From Flavobacteriaceae bacterium UBA5079 (GTDB lineage: Bacteria > Bacteroidota > Bacteroidia > Flavobacteriales > Flavobacteriaceae), in assembly GCA_002414705.1 (NCBI GenBank), contig DIAL01000054.1, forward strand, positions 3,606-9,633: DNA of 6,028 nucleotides, in the 5' to 3' direction. Under the pieces are notes generated by a model. It searched no databases. It had not been told where the DNA came from and saw only the letters and a list, made by a program, of their open reading frames with translations. A program made the translations under genes and the position numbers. Shown piece by piece: positions 1-6,028 of the stretch (the first letter of the stretch is position 1; each line of letters begins with the position of its first letter).

Positions 1-548
1 TGTTTAAGCATTTCAGCCAATCCAGATCGCACTTGGTTTTCTGGAAGAGTTTCTAAAAAACTGGTATCAATTAGTACCATTTCACCAGAATTAATAACAC
101 CAATCTGATTTTTTAAATGCCCTAAATCTACACCAGTTTTTCCACCTATAGAAGCATCAACCATGGCTAATAAAGAGGTTGGAACATTTATGTAGTTAAT
201 ACCACGTTTAAATGTAGAAGCTACAAAACCTCCTAAATCGGTTACAACACCACCTCCTAAATTTAGGATAAGGCTTTTTCGGTCGGCTCCTAATTCTGAA
301 AGTACATTCCAAACACCAGTACAAGTTTCAATAGTTTTGTTTTCTTCGCCAGATTCTATTTCTATAATTTCAATTGTACAAGTTGTTTCTACAGCCTGTA
401 AAAACTTGGGTAAACACATATTGTGTGTGTTTTCATCTACTAAAATAAATATAGTTGAATAGTTTGCTAGTTTTAAATGCGCATTTAAAGCTGTGTAACA
501 ATTTGAATTAAAGTGAATTGGATAATATTGTGTTTGTATAGATTTCAT
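1..548 (-). CDS. aroB: 3-dehydroquinate synthase, N-terminal half (partial, cut by window edge)
   Basis: My translation of the minus strand from the ATG at 548 gives 182 complete codons open to the left edge, about half of the usual ~355 residues. The enzyme converts DAHP to 3-dehydroquinate, the second step of the shikimate pathway, in the cytoplasm with NAD and a divalent metal. Seen in the sequence: the NAD-binding stretch GGGVVTDLGGF (98-108), then NVPTSLLAMVDASIGGKTGVD (starting at 121), LKNQIG (145-150) and SGLAEMLK (175-182). Aligned by spacing with the Aspergillus AROM domain, D131, K137, K146 and N147 match active-site residues and E179 matches the first zinc ligand; the two zinc-binding histidines lie in the missing half. 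The start is supported because the N-terminus begins right at the expected first strand; the next in-frame ATG is about codon 44 and would remove part of the Rossmann-like fold. It is transcribed away from the proline dehydrogenase gene. No Shine-Dalgarno site is visible before it. The family call is firm. Confidence 0.96.
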   Translation of the reverse strand, partial: MKSIQTQYYPIHFNSNCYTALNAHLKLANYSTIFILVDENTHNMCLPKFLQAVETTCTIEIIEIESGEENKTIETCTGVWNVLSELGADRKSLILNLGGGVVTDLGGFVASTFKRGINYINVPTSLLAMVDASIGGKTGVDLGHLKNQIGVINSGEMVLIDTSFLETLPENQVRSGLAEMLK

Positions 549-587
549 AATAATTACTAGAAAAAATAAAAGGTAAAATAAGGTGTT

Positions 588-601
588 TTTTTTATAAAAA
601 A
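588..601. repeat. 14-bp perfect AT palindrome in the divergent promoter region
   Basis: The bases TTTTTTATAAAAAA form a perfect dyad (six T, AT, six A). It lies about 40 bp from the aroB start and 42 bp from the proline dehydrogenase start. It may be a bent or easily melted promoter element, or simply an effect of local base composition. It sits in the place of the expected -33 region of the proline dehydrogenase promoter. The palindrome is read directly from the sequence; any function is a guess. Confidence 0.4.
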
Positions 602-611
602 GTAGCTGAAT

Positions 612-621
612 GATAATTATC
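612..621. promoter_or_regulatory. Perfect 10-bp palindrome GATAATTATC, candidate operator
   Basis: The palindrome GATAATTATC overlaps the first four bases of the candidate -7 box of the proline dehydrogenase promoter. A dimeric repressor bound here would block RNA polymerase. The GATAAT half resembles the repeated unit of Fur-family boxes, but the arrangement is shorter than a classical Fur box and such AT palindromes arise easily by chance. The geometry is seen directly; the operator role is inference. Confidence 0.25.
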
Positions 622-625
622 TTTG
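618..625 (+). promoter_or_regulatory. Candidate Bacteroidota promoter (-7 box) for proline dehydrogenase
   Basis: TATCTTTG is an exact match to the Bacteroidota -7 consensus TAnnTTTG and ends 17 bp before the ATG at 643. The paired -33 TTTG is not exact: the nearest candidate is TTTA at 591-594, giving a 23-bp spacer at the long end of the accepted range. Transcription would start a few bases after 625, leaving a leader of only about 10 nt, with no Shine-Dalgarno site in it. That is unusual but tolerable in a phylum that relies little on Shine-Dalgarno pairing. Confidence 0.5.
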
Positions 626-642
626 CTTAATTTTCAATAAGT

Positions 643-1821
643 ATGGAGCATTTAAAAATATTTGATAACACTGAAATTGCTTTTCAACTAAAGAGTAATA
701 AGGAGTTAAATCGCGCGCATTTTTTATTCAATATGATATCAAATGAGACTTTTGTAAAGGTGGGGACAACTCTTACCCATTTTGCTTTAAAGGCGCATTT
801 ACCTGTAGAAGGTATTATTCGTGCGACTGTTTTTGATCATTTTTGCGGTGGTGTCAATGAAGACGATTGTTTACCTGTAATAGATGATATGTTTACCAAA
901 GGTGTGAGTTCGGTTTTAGATTATTCTGTTGAAGGAAAAGAAACTGAAGCACATTTTGATGGTGCCATGGAGAAAACCTTAAAAATTATTCGTTTTTCGG
1001 ATGATAGGAAAGCTATGCCTATTGCTGTATTTAAACCTACTGGTTTTGGAAGGTTTGCCTTATATCAAAAAATAAATGAAGGTCAACCACTTACAGAAAT
1101 AGAGCAGGATGAATGGAGTAGAGTGGTTGCGCGCTATGATGCGGTTTGCAAATTAGGAAAAGAAAAAGATGTAGAAATTTTAATTGACGCGGAAGAAAGT
1201 TGGATTCAAGACGCGGTTGATGAATTAGTTACTGATATGATGCGTAAGTACAATAAAGATGTTACGATTGTTTATAATACGTTGCAGATGTACCGACATG
1301 ATCGATTAGATTTTTTAAAAACCCAACATGAAATTGCTAAAAAAGAAGGGTTTTATTTGGGTTATAAAATAGTTCGTGGTGCCTATATGGAAAAAGAACA
1401 TGAACGTGCGCTTACTAAAGGATATCCAACACCCATTTGTGAAAGTAAATTAGCAACCGATGAAAACTTCAATGCTGCGGCAAAATATATCCTAAATAAT
1501 CTGTCTGATATCTCGGTGTTTGTAGGAACACATAACGAATTAAGTAGTTATATGGTTATGCAGTTAATGCAAGATAAAGGCATTGAGAATACGGATAACC
1601 GCGTTTGGTTTGGTCAGTTGTTTGGCATGAGTGATAATATAAGTTTCAACCTAGCACACAAAGGCTACAATGTTGCTAAATATGTGCCATTTGGACCTGT
1701 AAAAGATGTGATGCCTTATTTAATTAGGCGTGCAGAAGAAAACACATCGGTTGCAGGACAAACAGGGCGTGAACTCATGCTTATTAAAAAGGAAAAGGCA
1801 AGGCGAAAAGCCACTAAATAG
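643..1821 (+). CDS. Proline dehydrogenase, FAD-dependent, monofunctional
   Basis: This 392-residue soluble protein should oxidise L-proline to 1-pyrroline-5-carboxylate with FAD, passing electrons to the quinone pool; it is the first step of proline catabolism. It carries only the PRODH beta/alpha-barrel, with no P5C dehydrogenase domain as in PutA. Visible family motifs are DAEES (182-186), YNTLQMYRHD (211-220), KIVRGAYMEKE (242-252), GTHNE (295-299), FGQLFGMSDNIS (323-334) and YLIRRAEEN (359-367). In the last, Y359, R362, R363 and E366 have the same spacing as the proline-binding residues Y552, R555, R556 and E559 of E. coli PutA. The KYVPFGPVKDVMPYL stretch before it is the form shared by Bacteroidota and mitochondrial enzymes. 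The length is normal, and the start gives the expected N-terminus (FDNTEIAF, 7-14). The last ~12 residues are a basic tail. Expression may depend on the promoter and palindrome just upstream. No P5C dehydrogenase gene is in view. The call is very secure; the symbol (putA or prodh) varies, so none is given. Confidence 0.96.
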   Translation: MEHLKIFDNTEIAFQLKSNKELNRAHFLFNMISNETFVKVGTTLTHFALKAHLPVEGIIRATVFDHFCGGVNEDDCLPVIDDMFTKGVSSVLDYSVEGKETEAHFDGAMEKTLKIIRFSDDRKAMPIAVFKPTGFGRFALYQKINEGQPLTEIEQDEWSRVVARYDAVCKLGKEKDVEILIDAEESWIQDAVDELVTDMMRKYNKDVTIVYNTLQMYRHDRLDFLKTQHEIAKKEGFYLGYKIVRGAYMEKEHERALTKGYPTPICESKLATDENFNAAAKYILNNLSDISVFVGTHNELSSYMVMQLMQDKGIENTDNRVWFGQLFGMSDNISFNLAHKGYNVAKYVPFGPVKDVMPYLIRRAEENTSVAGQTGRELMLIKKEKARRKATK

Positions 1822-1825
1822 GCTT
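1806..1825 (-). terminator. Weak candidate terminator for the polysaccharide operon
   Basis: On the minus strand AAGCC (1825-1821) can pair with GGCTT (1812-1808) around an 8-nt loop, and the downstream arm ends in TTTT. It lies at the stop codon of the tyrosine-kinase gene and inside the last codons of the convergent proline dehydrogenase gene. The stem is only 5 bp and the T-run is short, so this is a weak intrinsic terminator at best. The same bases also take part in the alternative palindrome at 1814-1831. Confidence 0.25.
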
Positions 1826-1831
1826 ATTTAG
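1814..1831. repeat. Inverted repeat spanning both convergent stop codons
   Basis: CTAAATA (1814-1820) and TATTTAG (1825-1831) are perfect 7-bp inverted arms around the 4-base centre GGCT. The TAG stop of proline dehydrogenase (1819-1821) and the TAA stop of the kinase gene (1826-1824, minus) both lie inside it. Only 2 bp (1822-1823) separate the two coding regions, so transcripts from both sides must end within or beyond the opposing gene. The hairpin is AT-rich and would be unstable, so a terminator role is uncertain. Confidence 0.45.
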
Positions 1832-4178
1832 AGCGTTGCCACCATTTCTTATTGTTAGGATTTTTGCCGTAACCATAGCCATAACCATTTGATTTTTTAT
1901 GATCAACACCATTTAACAAGATGGTCATATTTGGCAAACGTTTTTCTTGATACATAGTATCTGCTATTTGCAAACGCCTTTTGTCAAGATAATTAGCGCG
2001 TACTACATAAATAAATAAATTAGCATGGTTACTAATTAATAACGTATCAGTTACCAAACCTACAGCAGCAGTATCTACTACTATATAGTCATAAAGATTG
2101 TCTACTGTGTCAAACAATTCTTGCATACGACTGCTCATTAATAATTCAGCTGGATTTGGTGGTATAACACCAGAAGGTATGACATCTAAATATTCGTTGT
2201 CTTTTAGGGGAACAATGACTTCAGAAAGTTGTAGACTCGGATCACTAATATAGTTAGTTAAACCAATTTCGTTTTTAACGTTTAAGTAATTTGTAGCTTT
2301 TGGAACCCGAATATCTGTTTCAACAAGCAGGACCTTTTTATTAGAATAGGAGAGTGAAAGCGCTAAATTAATTGATGTATGCGACTTTCCTTCCTTACTA
2401 GTTGTAGATGTAACAAAAATAACTTTTGAATGTTTTTCTACTCCTTTCAGCATAAATTCAACATTGGTACGCACCATCCTGAATGCTTCAGCTTTTGGTG
2501 AATAATCTATTTGTTTTATAAGTTGCGTGCGTTTATTAGATTTTGGAATATCGCCAATAAATGGAACATCAATAGCCTTCTTAATATCTTGAGACGAATG
2601 TATTTTGGTATCAATAAGTGTTAAGAGATAAATAATGCCAATAGGAAAACTTAAGCCTAAAATTAATGCAGCTAAAATAATAATAGCAGATTTTGGAGCC
2701 ACAGGTCTTCCTGAAGCATAAGCTTTATCTACAATTTTAGCATTTGGGGAAGATACTCCATGTGTTATTGCAGATTCCTCACGTTTTTGGAGTAGATATA
2801 AGTATAAAGATTCTTTAATATCTTGTTGGCGCTTAATATCTTTGAATTGACGCTCTTTTTGAGGAGCAGAATAAATTTGTGAATTAATCCGAGAGTTTTC
2901 AGAAACCAAACTATTATAAGTGATTTGGCTAGTCGATTTTTTACTACTTAAGCTTTGTGAAAGATCTGCTTTTAATTGATTAATTTGATTGGTTAAATTA
3001 ACAACTGTAGGATTAATTTCGCTAGAATTCTTTAAAATACGATCACGTTCCTGAACCAAACTATTATGGCGTTTTGCTACTTGAGCAATGTTGCCATCTT
3101 CAATCCCAATATTAAGAGGCATTAAATCGCTTGGACTTTGATTGTTAGCTAAATGATCTTTCATGTAATCAATTAACTGAATCTCTCTACCAGTTTCGGT
3201 AATTTTAGCTTCGTTTTCTTTTTCCGTTTGAAGAAAAATATTAGACTGTGTGGCTAAATTGGTTAGTTTGTTTTCTTGTTGAATATCTTCAGCTGTTAAA
3301 TCTACAATGCCAAGTTCGCGAGAAACACCTTCTAAACGTTCGTTTATGAAATTAGATGTGGCTTCAACAACCATTTGTTTATCATTAATAACGTCCTCAT
3401 TATATTTTTCAATAAGCTTATTTAAAAACAGGACGCCTTTTTCACGAACGTTATCATTAATGGTCAATTTTATAACACTTGATAATTCGTTGGTTTGAAT
3501 TTGAAGTCTAGATTTGTAATCGCTGGTAACATTGTTTACTGGATGAATTCGTATAGTGATATCTGCGCCAATTTTTGTGGCATATTGACCAATATTTGGT
3601 GTTATAATAATATCTCCAAAACCGGTTTCTACATTTTCACCAAAGTCGTATAAAACACCTTCTATATCGTCATGTTGTGTTGTGTTTCCTTTTAAAATTT
3701 TAGTATCCTGAGGAATACCTTTAAAAATGAAATCTTTTGATGATTTGATTCGAATATTAAACGTGGTGTCTATCTGATGCAATAAAGAGTCTGGAGTACT
3801 AAAATTAATATTTAATGGCGGATTGGTGTAAACTTCATGTGCTTGTATACGACCTTCTACATAAAATTGAATATTAAACTTTAAATCTTTTATAACACTT
3901 TCAATTAGGTTTCTGGATTTAATAATTTCTATTTCATCCAAAACATTATTTTGGTCGTTGCTAAACAATCCATAGTTTTGAAGACTTGATATTTCTGGTA
4001 ATTTCCCTTGAGATTTGTCGTCCTTTATTTTAATAGTAGCTTTAGCTTGGTATTCATTACTAGCATAACGCAAATAGACAAACGCTAATGTTAAACCAGC
4101 AATAACGCATAGAAATATAAACTTCCATTTGTTTAAATATGGCTCTATTAAATCCCTGAAATGTGCATTTTGTTTCAT
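1824..4178 (-). CDS. Polysaccharide co-polymerase / bacterial tyrosine autokinase (Wzc-like)
   Basis: This 784-residue inner-membrane protein combines a Wzz-type chain-length domain with a cytoplasmic BY-kinase, as in E. coli Wzc (about 720 residues), and should control polymerisation and export of a surface polysaccharide. Order: TM1 about 18-36; a long periplasmic part with a helical, probably coiled-coil section about 270-460; a GNVR-like segment about 437-471 (APQKERQF); TM2 about 498-521; the kinase domain about 555-760. Kinase motifs: EAFRMVR (564-570), which is the EX2RX2R oligomerisation motif; Walker A TTSKEGKS (592-599, K598, S599); Walker A' LLVETDIRVP (617-626); Walker B YIVVDTAAVG (698-707, D702). 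The usual DxD of Walker A' is ExD (E620, D622), and the usual DTPP after Walker B is DTAA. The C-terminal tyrosine cluster is short: GYGYGYG (765-771), then a basic tail KKWWQRSK. The gene starts 21 bp after the export lipoprotein gene, with a weak AAGGGA (4190-4185) 6 nt before the ATG, so the two are almost surely cotranscribed. No cognate phosphatase gene is in view. Confidence 0.94.
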   Translation of the reverse strand: MKQNAHFRDLIEPYLNKWKFIFLCVIAGLTLAFVYLRYASNEYQAKATIKIKDDKSQGKLPEISSLQNYGLFSNDQNNVLDEIEIIKSRNLIESVIKDLKFNIQFYVEGRIQAHEVYTNPPLNINFSTPDSLLHQIDTTFNIRIKSSKDFIFKGIPQDTKILKGNTTQHDDIEGVLYDFGENVETGFGDIIITPNIGQYATKIGADITIRIHPVNNVTSDYKSRLQIQTNELSSVIKLTINDNVREKGVLFLNKLIEKYNEDVINDKQMVVEATSNFINERLEGVSRELGIVDLTAEDIQQENKLTNLATQSNIFLQTEKENEAKITETGREIQLIDYMKDHLANNQSPSDLMPLNIGIEDGNIAQVAKRHNSLVQERDRILKNSSEINPTVVNLTNQINQLKADLSQSLSSKKSTSQITYNSLVSENSRINSQIYSAPQKERQFKDIKRQQDIKESLYLYLLQKREESAITHGVSSPNAKIVDKAYASGRPVAPKSAIIILAALILGLSFPIGIIYLLTLIDTKIHSSQDIKKAIDVPFIGDIPKSNKRTQLIKQIDYSPKAEAFRMVRTNVEFMLKGVEKHSKVIFVTSTTSKEGKSHTSINLALSLSYSNKKVLLVETDIRVPKATNYLNVKNEIGLTNYISDPSLQLSEVIVPLKDNEYLDVIPSGVIPPNPAELLMSSRMQELFDTVDNLYDYIVVDTAAVGLVTDTLLISNHANLFIYVVRANYLDKRRLQIADTMYQEKRLPNMTILLNGVDHKKSNGYGYGYGKNPNNKKWWQRSK

Positions 4179-4199
4179 GTAGGTTCCCTTGTAAAAACT

Positions 4200-4982
4200 T
4201 TAATTGACTAAAAAGATAGCTAAAATTGTTGCCAATGTTCCAATTGCGGAAATAATAACACCATTGTTTTGGTTATATGAAGCTGAACGGATTTTTGCTG
4301 AATTAGGTTCAATTACCAAAACATCATTCTGCTCTAAATAGTAATTTGGTGATGTAATGGTGCTTATTTTTGTTAAATCGAATTTAGTAAAAACTTTTTT
4401 TCCATCGCGTTCACGAATTAAAAATACATTTTCACGTTTTCCATATATGGTTAAATCGCCAGCTAATCCCAATGCTTCAATTAATGAAATGCGTTCATCT
4501 TCAACAGTAAAAACACCCGGATTTCTTACTTCACCTAAAACAGTTATGGTAAAATTTATTAAACGAATATTAATAACAGGATCTTTTACATAAACACCTA
4601 TTTTATTTTTTAAATACGTGGTAGCGTCCTCTCGAGACAATCCTCCTAGTTTAATGGTACCTAAAACAGGGTATTCAATATTGCCATTTTTATCAACTAA
4701 ATATGTAGGCATTTTAAGATCAGCATTTGCATTAACTGACGATACACTATATGAAATTGCTGGTAAATTAAATGGTGCAACAGCATCTGCATCACCGCCA
4801 ATACTAATAAAAATTAAATCGTTTGGTTTGTAAACAATATCAGAATTCATAGGAATATCGTTATATTCACTCACAGGTTCGTCTTGAAAATAAATAACTT
4901 CTTTACTTGTAACGCAAGATGAGATTACTACTAATAGAAGTATAATGCTGGTTTTTTTAATAATGCTTTTAAGAATGGTCAT
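4200..4982 (-). CDS. Outer-membrane polysaccharide export lipoprotein (Wza-like, Poly_export/SLBB)
   Basis: This 260-residue protein belongs to the polysaccharide export (Wza/GumB) family, which forms the outer-membrane exit channel for capsule or exopolysaccharide. It has a lipoprotein signal peptide: basic start (KSIIKK), hydrophobic core ending at about residue 20, and a lipobox ISSC with the acylated cysteine at 23. The Poly_export domain spans about 45-140, with KPNDLIFISIGG (52-63) and YPVLGTIKLGGLSREDA (104-120). One SLBB domain follows from about 146: VLGEVRNPGVFTV (148-160), then SLIEALGLAGDLTIYGKRENV (from 166). The C-terminus is a hydrophobic segment (about 241-259) matching the place of the membrane-spanning helix of Wza. 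It is shorter than E. coli Wza (379 residues) because there is one SLBB domain, not two; this short form is common in Bacteroidota. It begins 11 bp after the dehydratase gene stops and ends 21 bp before the kinase gene, its expected partner. No Shine-Dalgarno site is visible. The start is fixed by the signal peptide. Confidence 0.93.
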   Translation of the reverse strand: MTILKSIIKKTSIILLLVVISSCVTSKEVIYFQDEPVSEYNDIPMNSDIVYKPNDLIFISIGGDADAVAPFNLPAISYSVSSVNANADLKMPTYLVDKNGNIEYPVLGTIKLGGLSREDATTYLKNKIGVYVKDPVINIRLINFTITVLGEVRNPGVFTVEDERISLIEALGLAGDLTIYGKRENVFLIRERDGKKVFTKFDLTKISTITSPNYYLEQNDVLVIEPNSAKIRSASYNQNNGVIISAIGTLATILAIFLVN

Positions 4983-4993
4983 AGTTGGTTTGT

Positions 4994-6028
4994 TTAGTTT
5001 AAAACATCATAAGTTGAATTATTCGGATTGTACTCGGATACAATATCTTTAATTTTCGATACAATTTCAATATTTTGAGAATTAGAACCTAATAAACAGA
5101 GTTCTTTAATAAGATTTTCTGTTAGGTCTATATTTACGGGTTTAAATTTAGCAATCATAATTTTCTCATGGTAGGTTGGTTTTGTGTTTTCACCTTCAAT
5201 GAGTAATTCTTCGAATATTTTTTCGCCTGGTCGTAATCCGGTAATTTTAATATCAATATCTGAAGGATATTTTAAACCAGATAAAGCAATCATATTCATG
5301 GCTAAATCATAAATTTTAATAGGTTTACCCATATCAAAAACAAAAATTTCATGACCTAATCCCATAGCGGCAGCTTCCAAAACCAATAAACTGGCTTCTG
5401 GAATGGTCATAAAATATCTAATAATATCTTTATGTGTTACTGTTAAAGGTCCACCAGCTTCAATTTGTTTTTTAAATAACGGAATTACAGATCCATTAGA
5501 ACCTAAAACATTCCCGAACCGTGTGATGATAAACTTGGTGGTTGTTTGTGTGTTTTGTTGACAACATATATGCATTTCGGCAATGCGTTTAGTTGCTCCC
5601 ATTACGTTGGTTGGGTTTACCGCTTTATCTGTTGAAATTAAAATGAATTTTTTAGCACCATATTTTTTTGATAAATGAACCACATTTTTAGTGCCGCGTA
5701 CATTAACACTAACAGCTTCATACGGGTTTTGTTCCATTAGTGGTACGTGTTTGTAAGCTGCTGCATGAAAAACAATTTCGGGTTTGTGTAAATCGAAAAT
5801 GGAATCTAAACGTACATTATTTCTAATATCTGCAATAATTGGAATTACATTTTTAATGTCATTTCTTATTAATTCCTGTTGTAAATCATATAAAGGAGAT
5901 TCCGCATTATCCACAAGTATCAAGCTTTTAAAATTGAAAGTGGTTAGTTTTCTTACCAGTTCACTACCAATAGATCCAGCTGCTCCAGTTACTAAAATAA
6001 CACGATTGCTATATTCGTCATGCAGTAC
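4994..6028 (-). CDS. NDP-sugar 4,6-dehydratase, FlaA1/PglF/CapD type (partial, 5' end beyond window)
   Basis: The reading frame is open to the right edge; 344 codons are visible and there is no start codon that fits the fold. My translation of 6028-5924 adds 35 codons holding the NAD-binding loop VTGAAGSIGSEL (visible residues 13-24), so a TTG start at 5923, which would omit it, is wrong. Further motifs (visible numbering): HAAAYKHVPLME (88-99), STDKAVNP (132-139), NVMGATK (141-147), RFGNVLGSNGSVIPLF (170-185) and GLRPGEKIFEELL (264-276). In NVMGATK a methionine (143) stands where most short-chain dehydrogenases have the catalytic tyrosine, as known for PglF, WbpM and CapD; TDK (133-135) supplies acid and base groups. 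Family members remove water from UDP-GlcNAc or a similar sugar nucleotide to give the 4-keto-6-deoxy form used for modified amino sugars. Many are about 630 residues with four N-terminal membrane helices; whether this one has them cannot be seen. It is the first visible gene of the export operon. The exact substrate is unknown. Confidence 0.92.
   Translation of the reverse strand, partial: VLHDEYSNRVILVTGAAGSIGSELVRKLTTFNFKSLILVDNAESPLYDLQQELIRNDIKNVIPIIADIRNNVRLDSIFDLHKPEIVFHAAAYKHVPLMEQNPYEAVSVNVRGTKNVVHLSKKYGAKKFILISTDKAVNPTNVMGATKRIAEMHICCQQNTQTTTKFIITRFGNVLGSNGSVIPLFKKQIEAGGPLTVTHKDIIRYFMTIPEASLLVLEAAAMGLGHEIFVFDMGKPIKIYDLAMNMIALSGLKYPSDIDIKITGLRPGEKIFEELLIEGENTKPTYHEKIMIAKFKPVNIDLTENLIKELCLLGSNSQNIEIVSKIKDIVSEYNPNNSTYDVLN

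Larger units (their letters stand above)
549..642. other. Divergent intergenic region between aroB and proline dehydrogenase
   Basis: This 94-bp, very AT-rich stretch separates two genes transcribed in opposite directions, so it must hold the promoters for both unless aroB is driven from elsewhere. The plus-strand promoter candidate is at 618-625. For aroB the best minus-strand match is TACCTTTT (575 down to 568), one mismatch from the Bacteroidota -7 box TAnnTTTG, with no clear TTTG about 20 bp upstream; in such AT-rich DNA this could be chance. Two perfect palindromes lie at 588-601 and 612-621 and are listed separately. No small ORF or RNA gene is apparent. Confidence 0.7.

Noticed and set aside
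141..143. Methionine in place of the catalytic tyrosine in the dehydratase (visible residue 143; genomic position near 5600) as a sign of inactivation
   Set aside because: The same replacement is a known feature of the active PglF/WbpM/CapD dehydratase group, and the TDK and lysine residues are intact, so it is not a defect.
3307..3498. Plus-strand 63-codon open frame
   Set aside because: It lies wholly antisense to the well-supported kinase gene, has low-complexity composition and no recognisable family; it is a shadow of the real gene.
4211..4218. Minus-strand TATCTTTT resembling a -7 box just before the kinase gene
   Set aside because: It has one mismatch to TAnnTTTG, lacks a clear -33 TTTG and lies within the 3' end of the lipoprotein gene in a tight operon; an internal promoter is not needed and chance matches are expected in AT-rich DNA.
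4357..4593. Plus-strand 78-codon open frame
   Set aside because: It is antisense to the SLBB part of the export lipoprotein gene, with no motif or promoter of its own.
4618..4833. Plus-strand 71-codon open frame
   Set aside because: It is antisense to the Poly_export domain of the same lipoprotein gene and matches no family I recognise.
1..6028. Mobile elements, CRISPR arrays, tRNA or rRNA genes, horizontal-transfer boundaries
   Set aside because: Almost all of the window is covered by intact conserved genes with similar AT-rich codon use; no transposase, long repeat, regular spacer array or RNA gene was seen by eye.

Overview
The window is AT-rich and fully packed with ordinary chromosomal genes. 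It most likely comes from a member of the Bacteroidota, probably a flavobacterium. This rests on a stand-alone proline dehydrogenase of the Bacteroidota/mitochondrial-like type, an exact TAnnTTTG promoter element, little use of Shine-Dalgarno sites, and the order dehydratase - export lipoprotein - tyrosine autokinase, which is typical of flavobacterial surface-polysaccharide loci. The assignment is inference from family knowledge; no marker gene such as rRNA is present.

Layout. Positions 1-548 (minus) hold the N-terminal half of 3-dehydroquinate synthase (aroB, shikimate pathway), cut by the left edge. A 94-bp divergent intergenic region (549-642) carries a candidate promoter and two perfect AT-rich palindromes. 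Positions 643-1821 (plus) encode a complete proline dehydrogenase. It converges, with only 2 bp between stop codons, on a minus-strand polysaccharide operon. Read in transcription order, that operon is: an NDP-sugar 4,6-dehydratase of the FlaA1/PglF/CapD type (6028-4994, 5' end beyond the window), an outer-membrane polysaccharide export lipoprotein (4982-4200, Wza-like), and a polysaccharide co-polymerase/tyrosine autokinase (4178-1824, Wzc-like).

How they fit together. The dehydratase would make a 4-keto-6-deoxy sugar nucleotide, a precursor of modified amino sugars. The Wzc-like protein in the inner membrane would control chain polymerisation and link, through its periplasmic part, to the Wza-like lipoprotein that opens the outer membrane. 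Together they form the export end of a Wzx/Wzy-dependent exopolysaccharide or capsule system. The operon appears to end after the kinase gene, so the glycosyltransferases, Wzx and Wzy must lie upstream, outside the window. AroB and proline dehydrogenase are unrelated housekeeping functions.

I found no RNA gene, mobile element, CRISPR array or clear sign of horizontal transfer, and no convincing new system. The points most worth a second look are the variant ATP-binding motifs and very short tyrosine tail of the autokinase, the palindrome overlapping the proline dehydrogenase promoter, and the compact palindromic junction of the two convergent genes.
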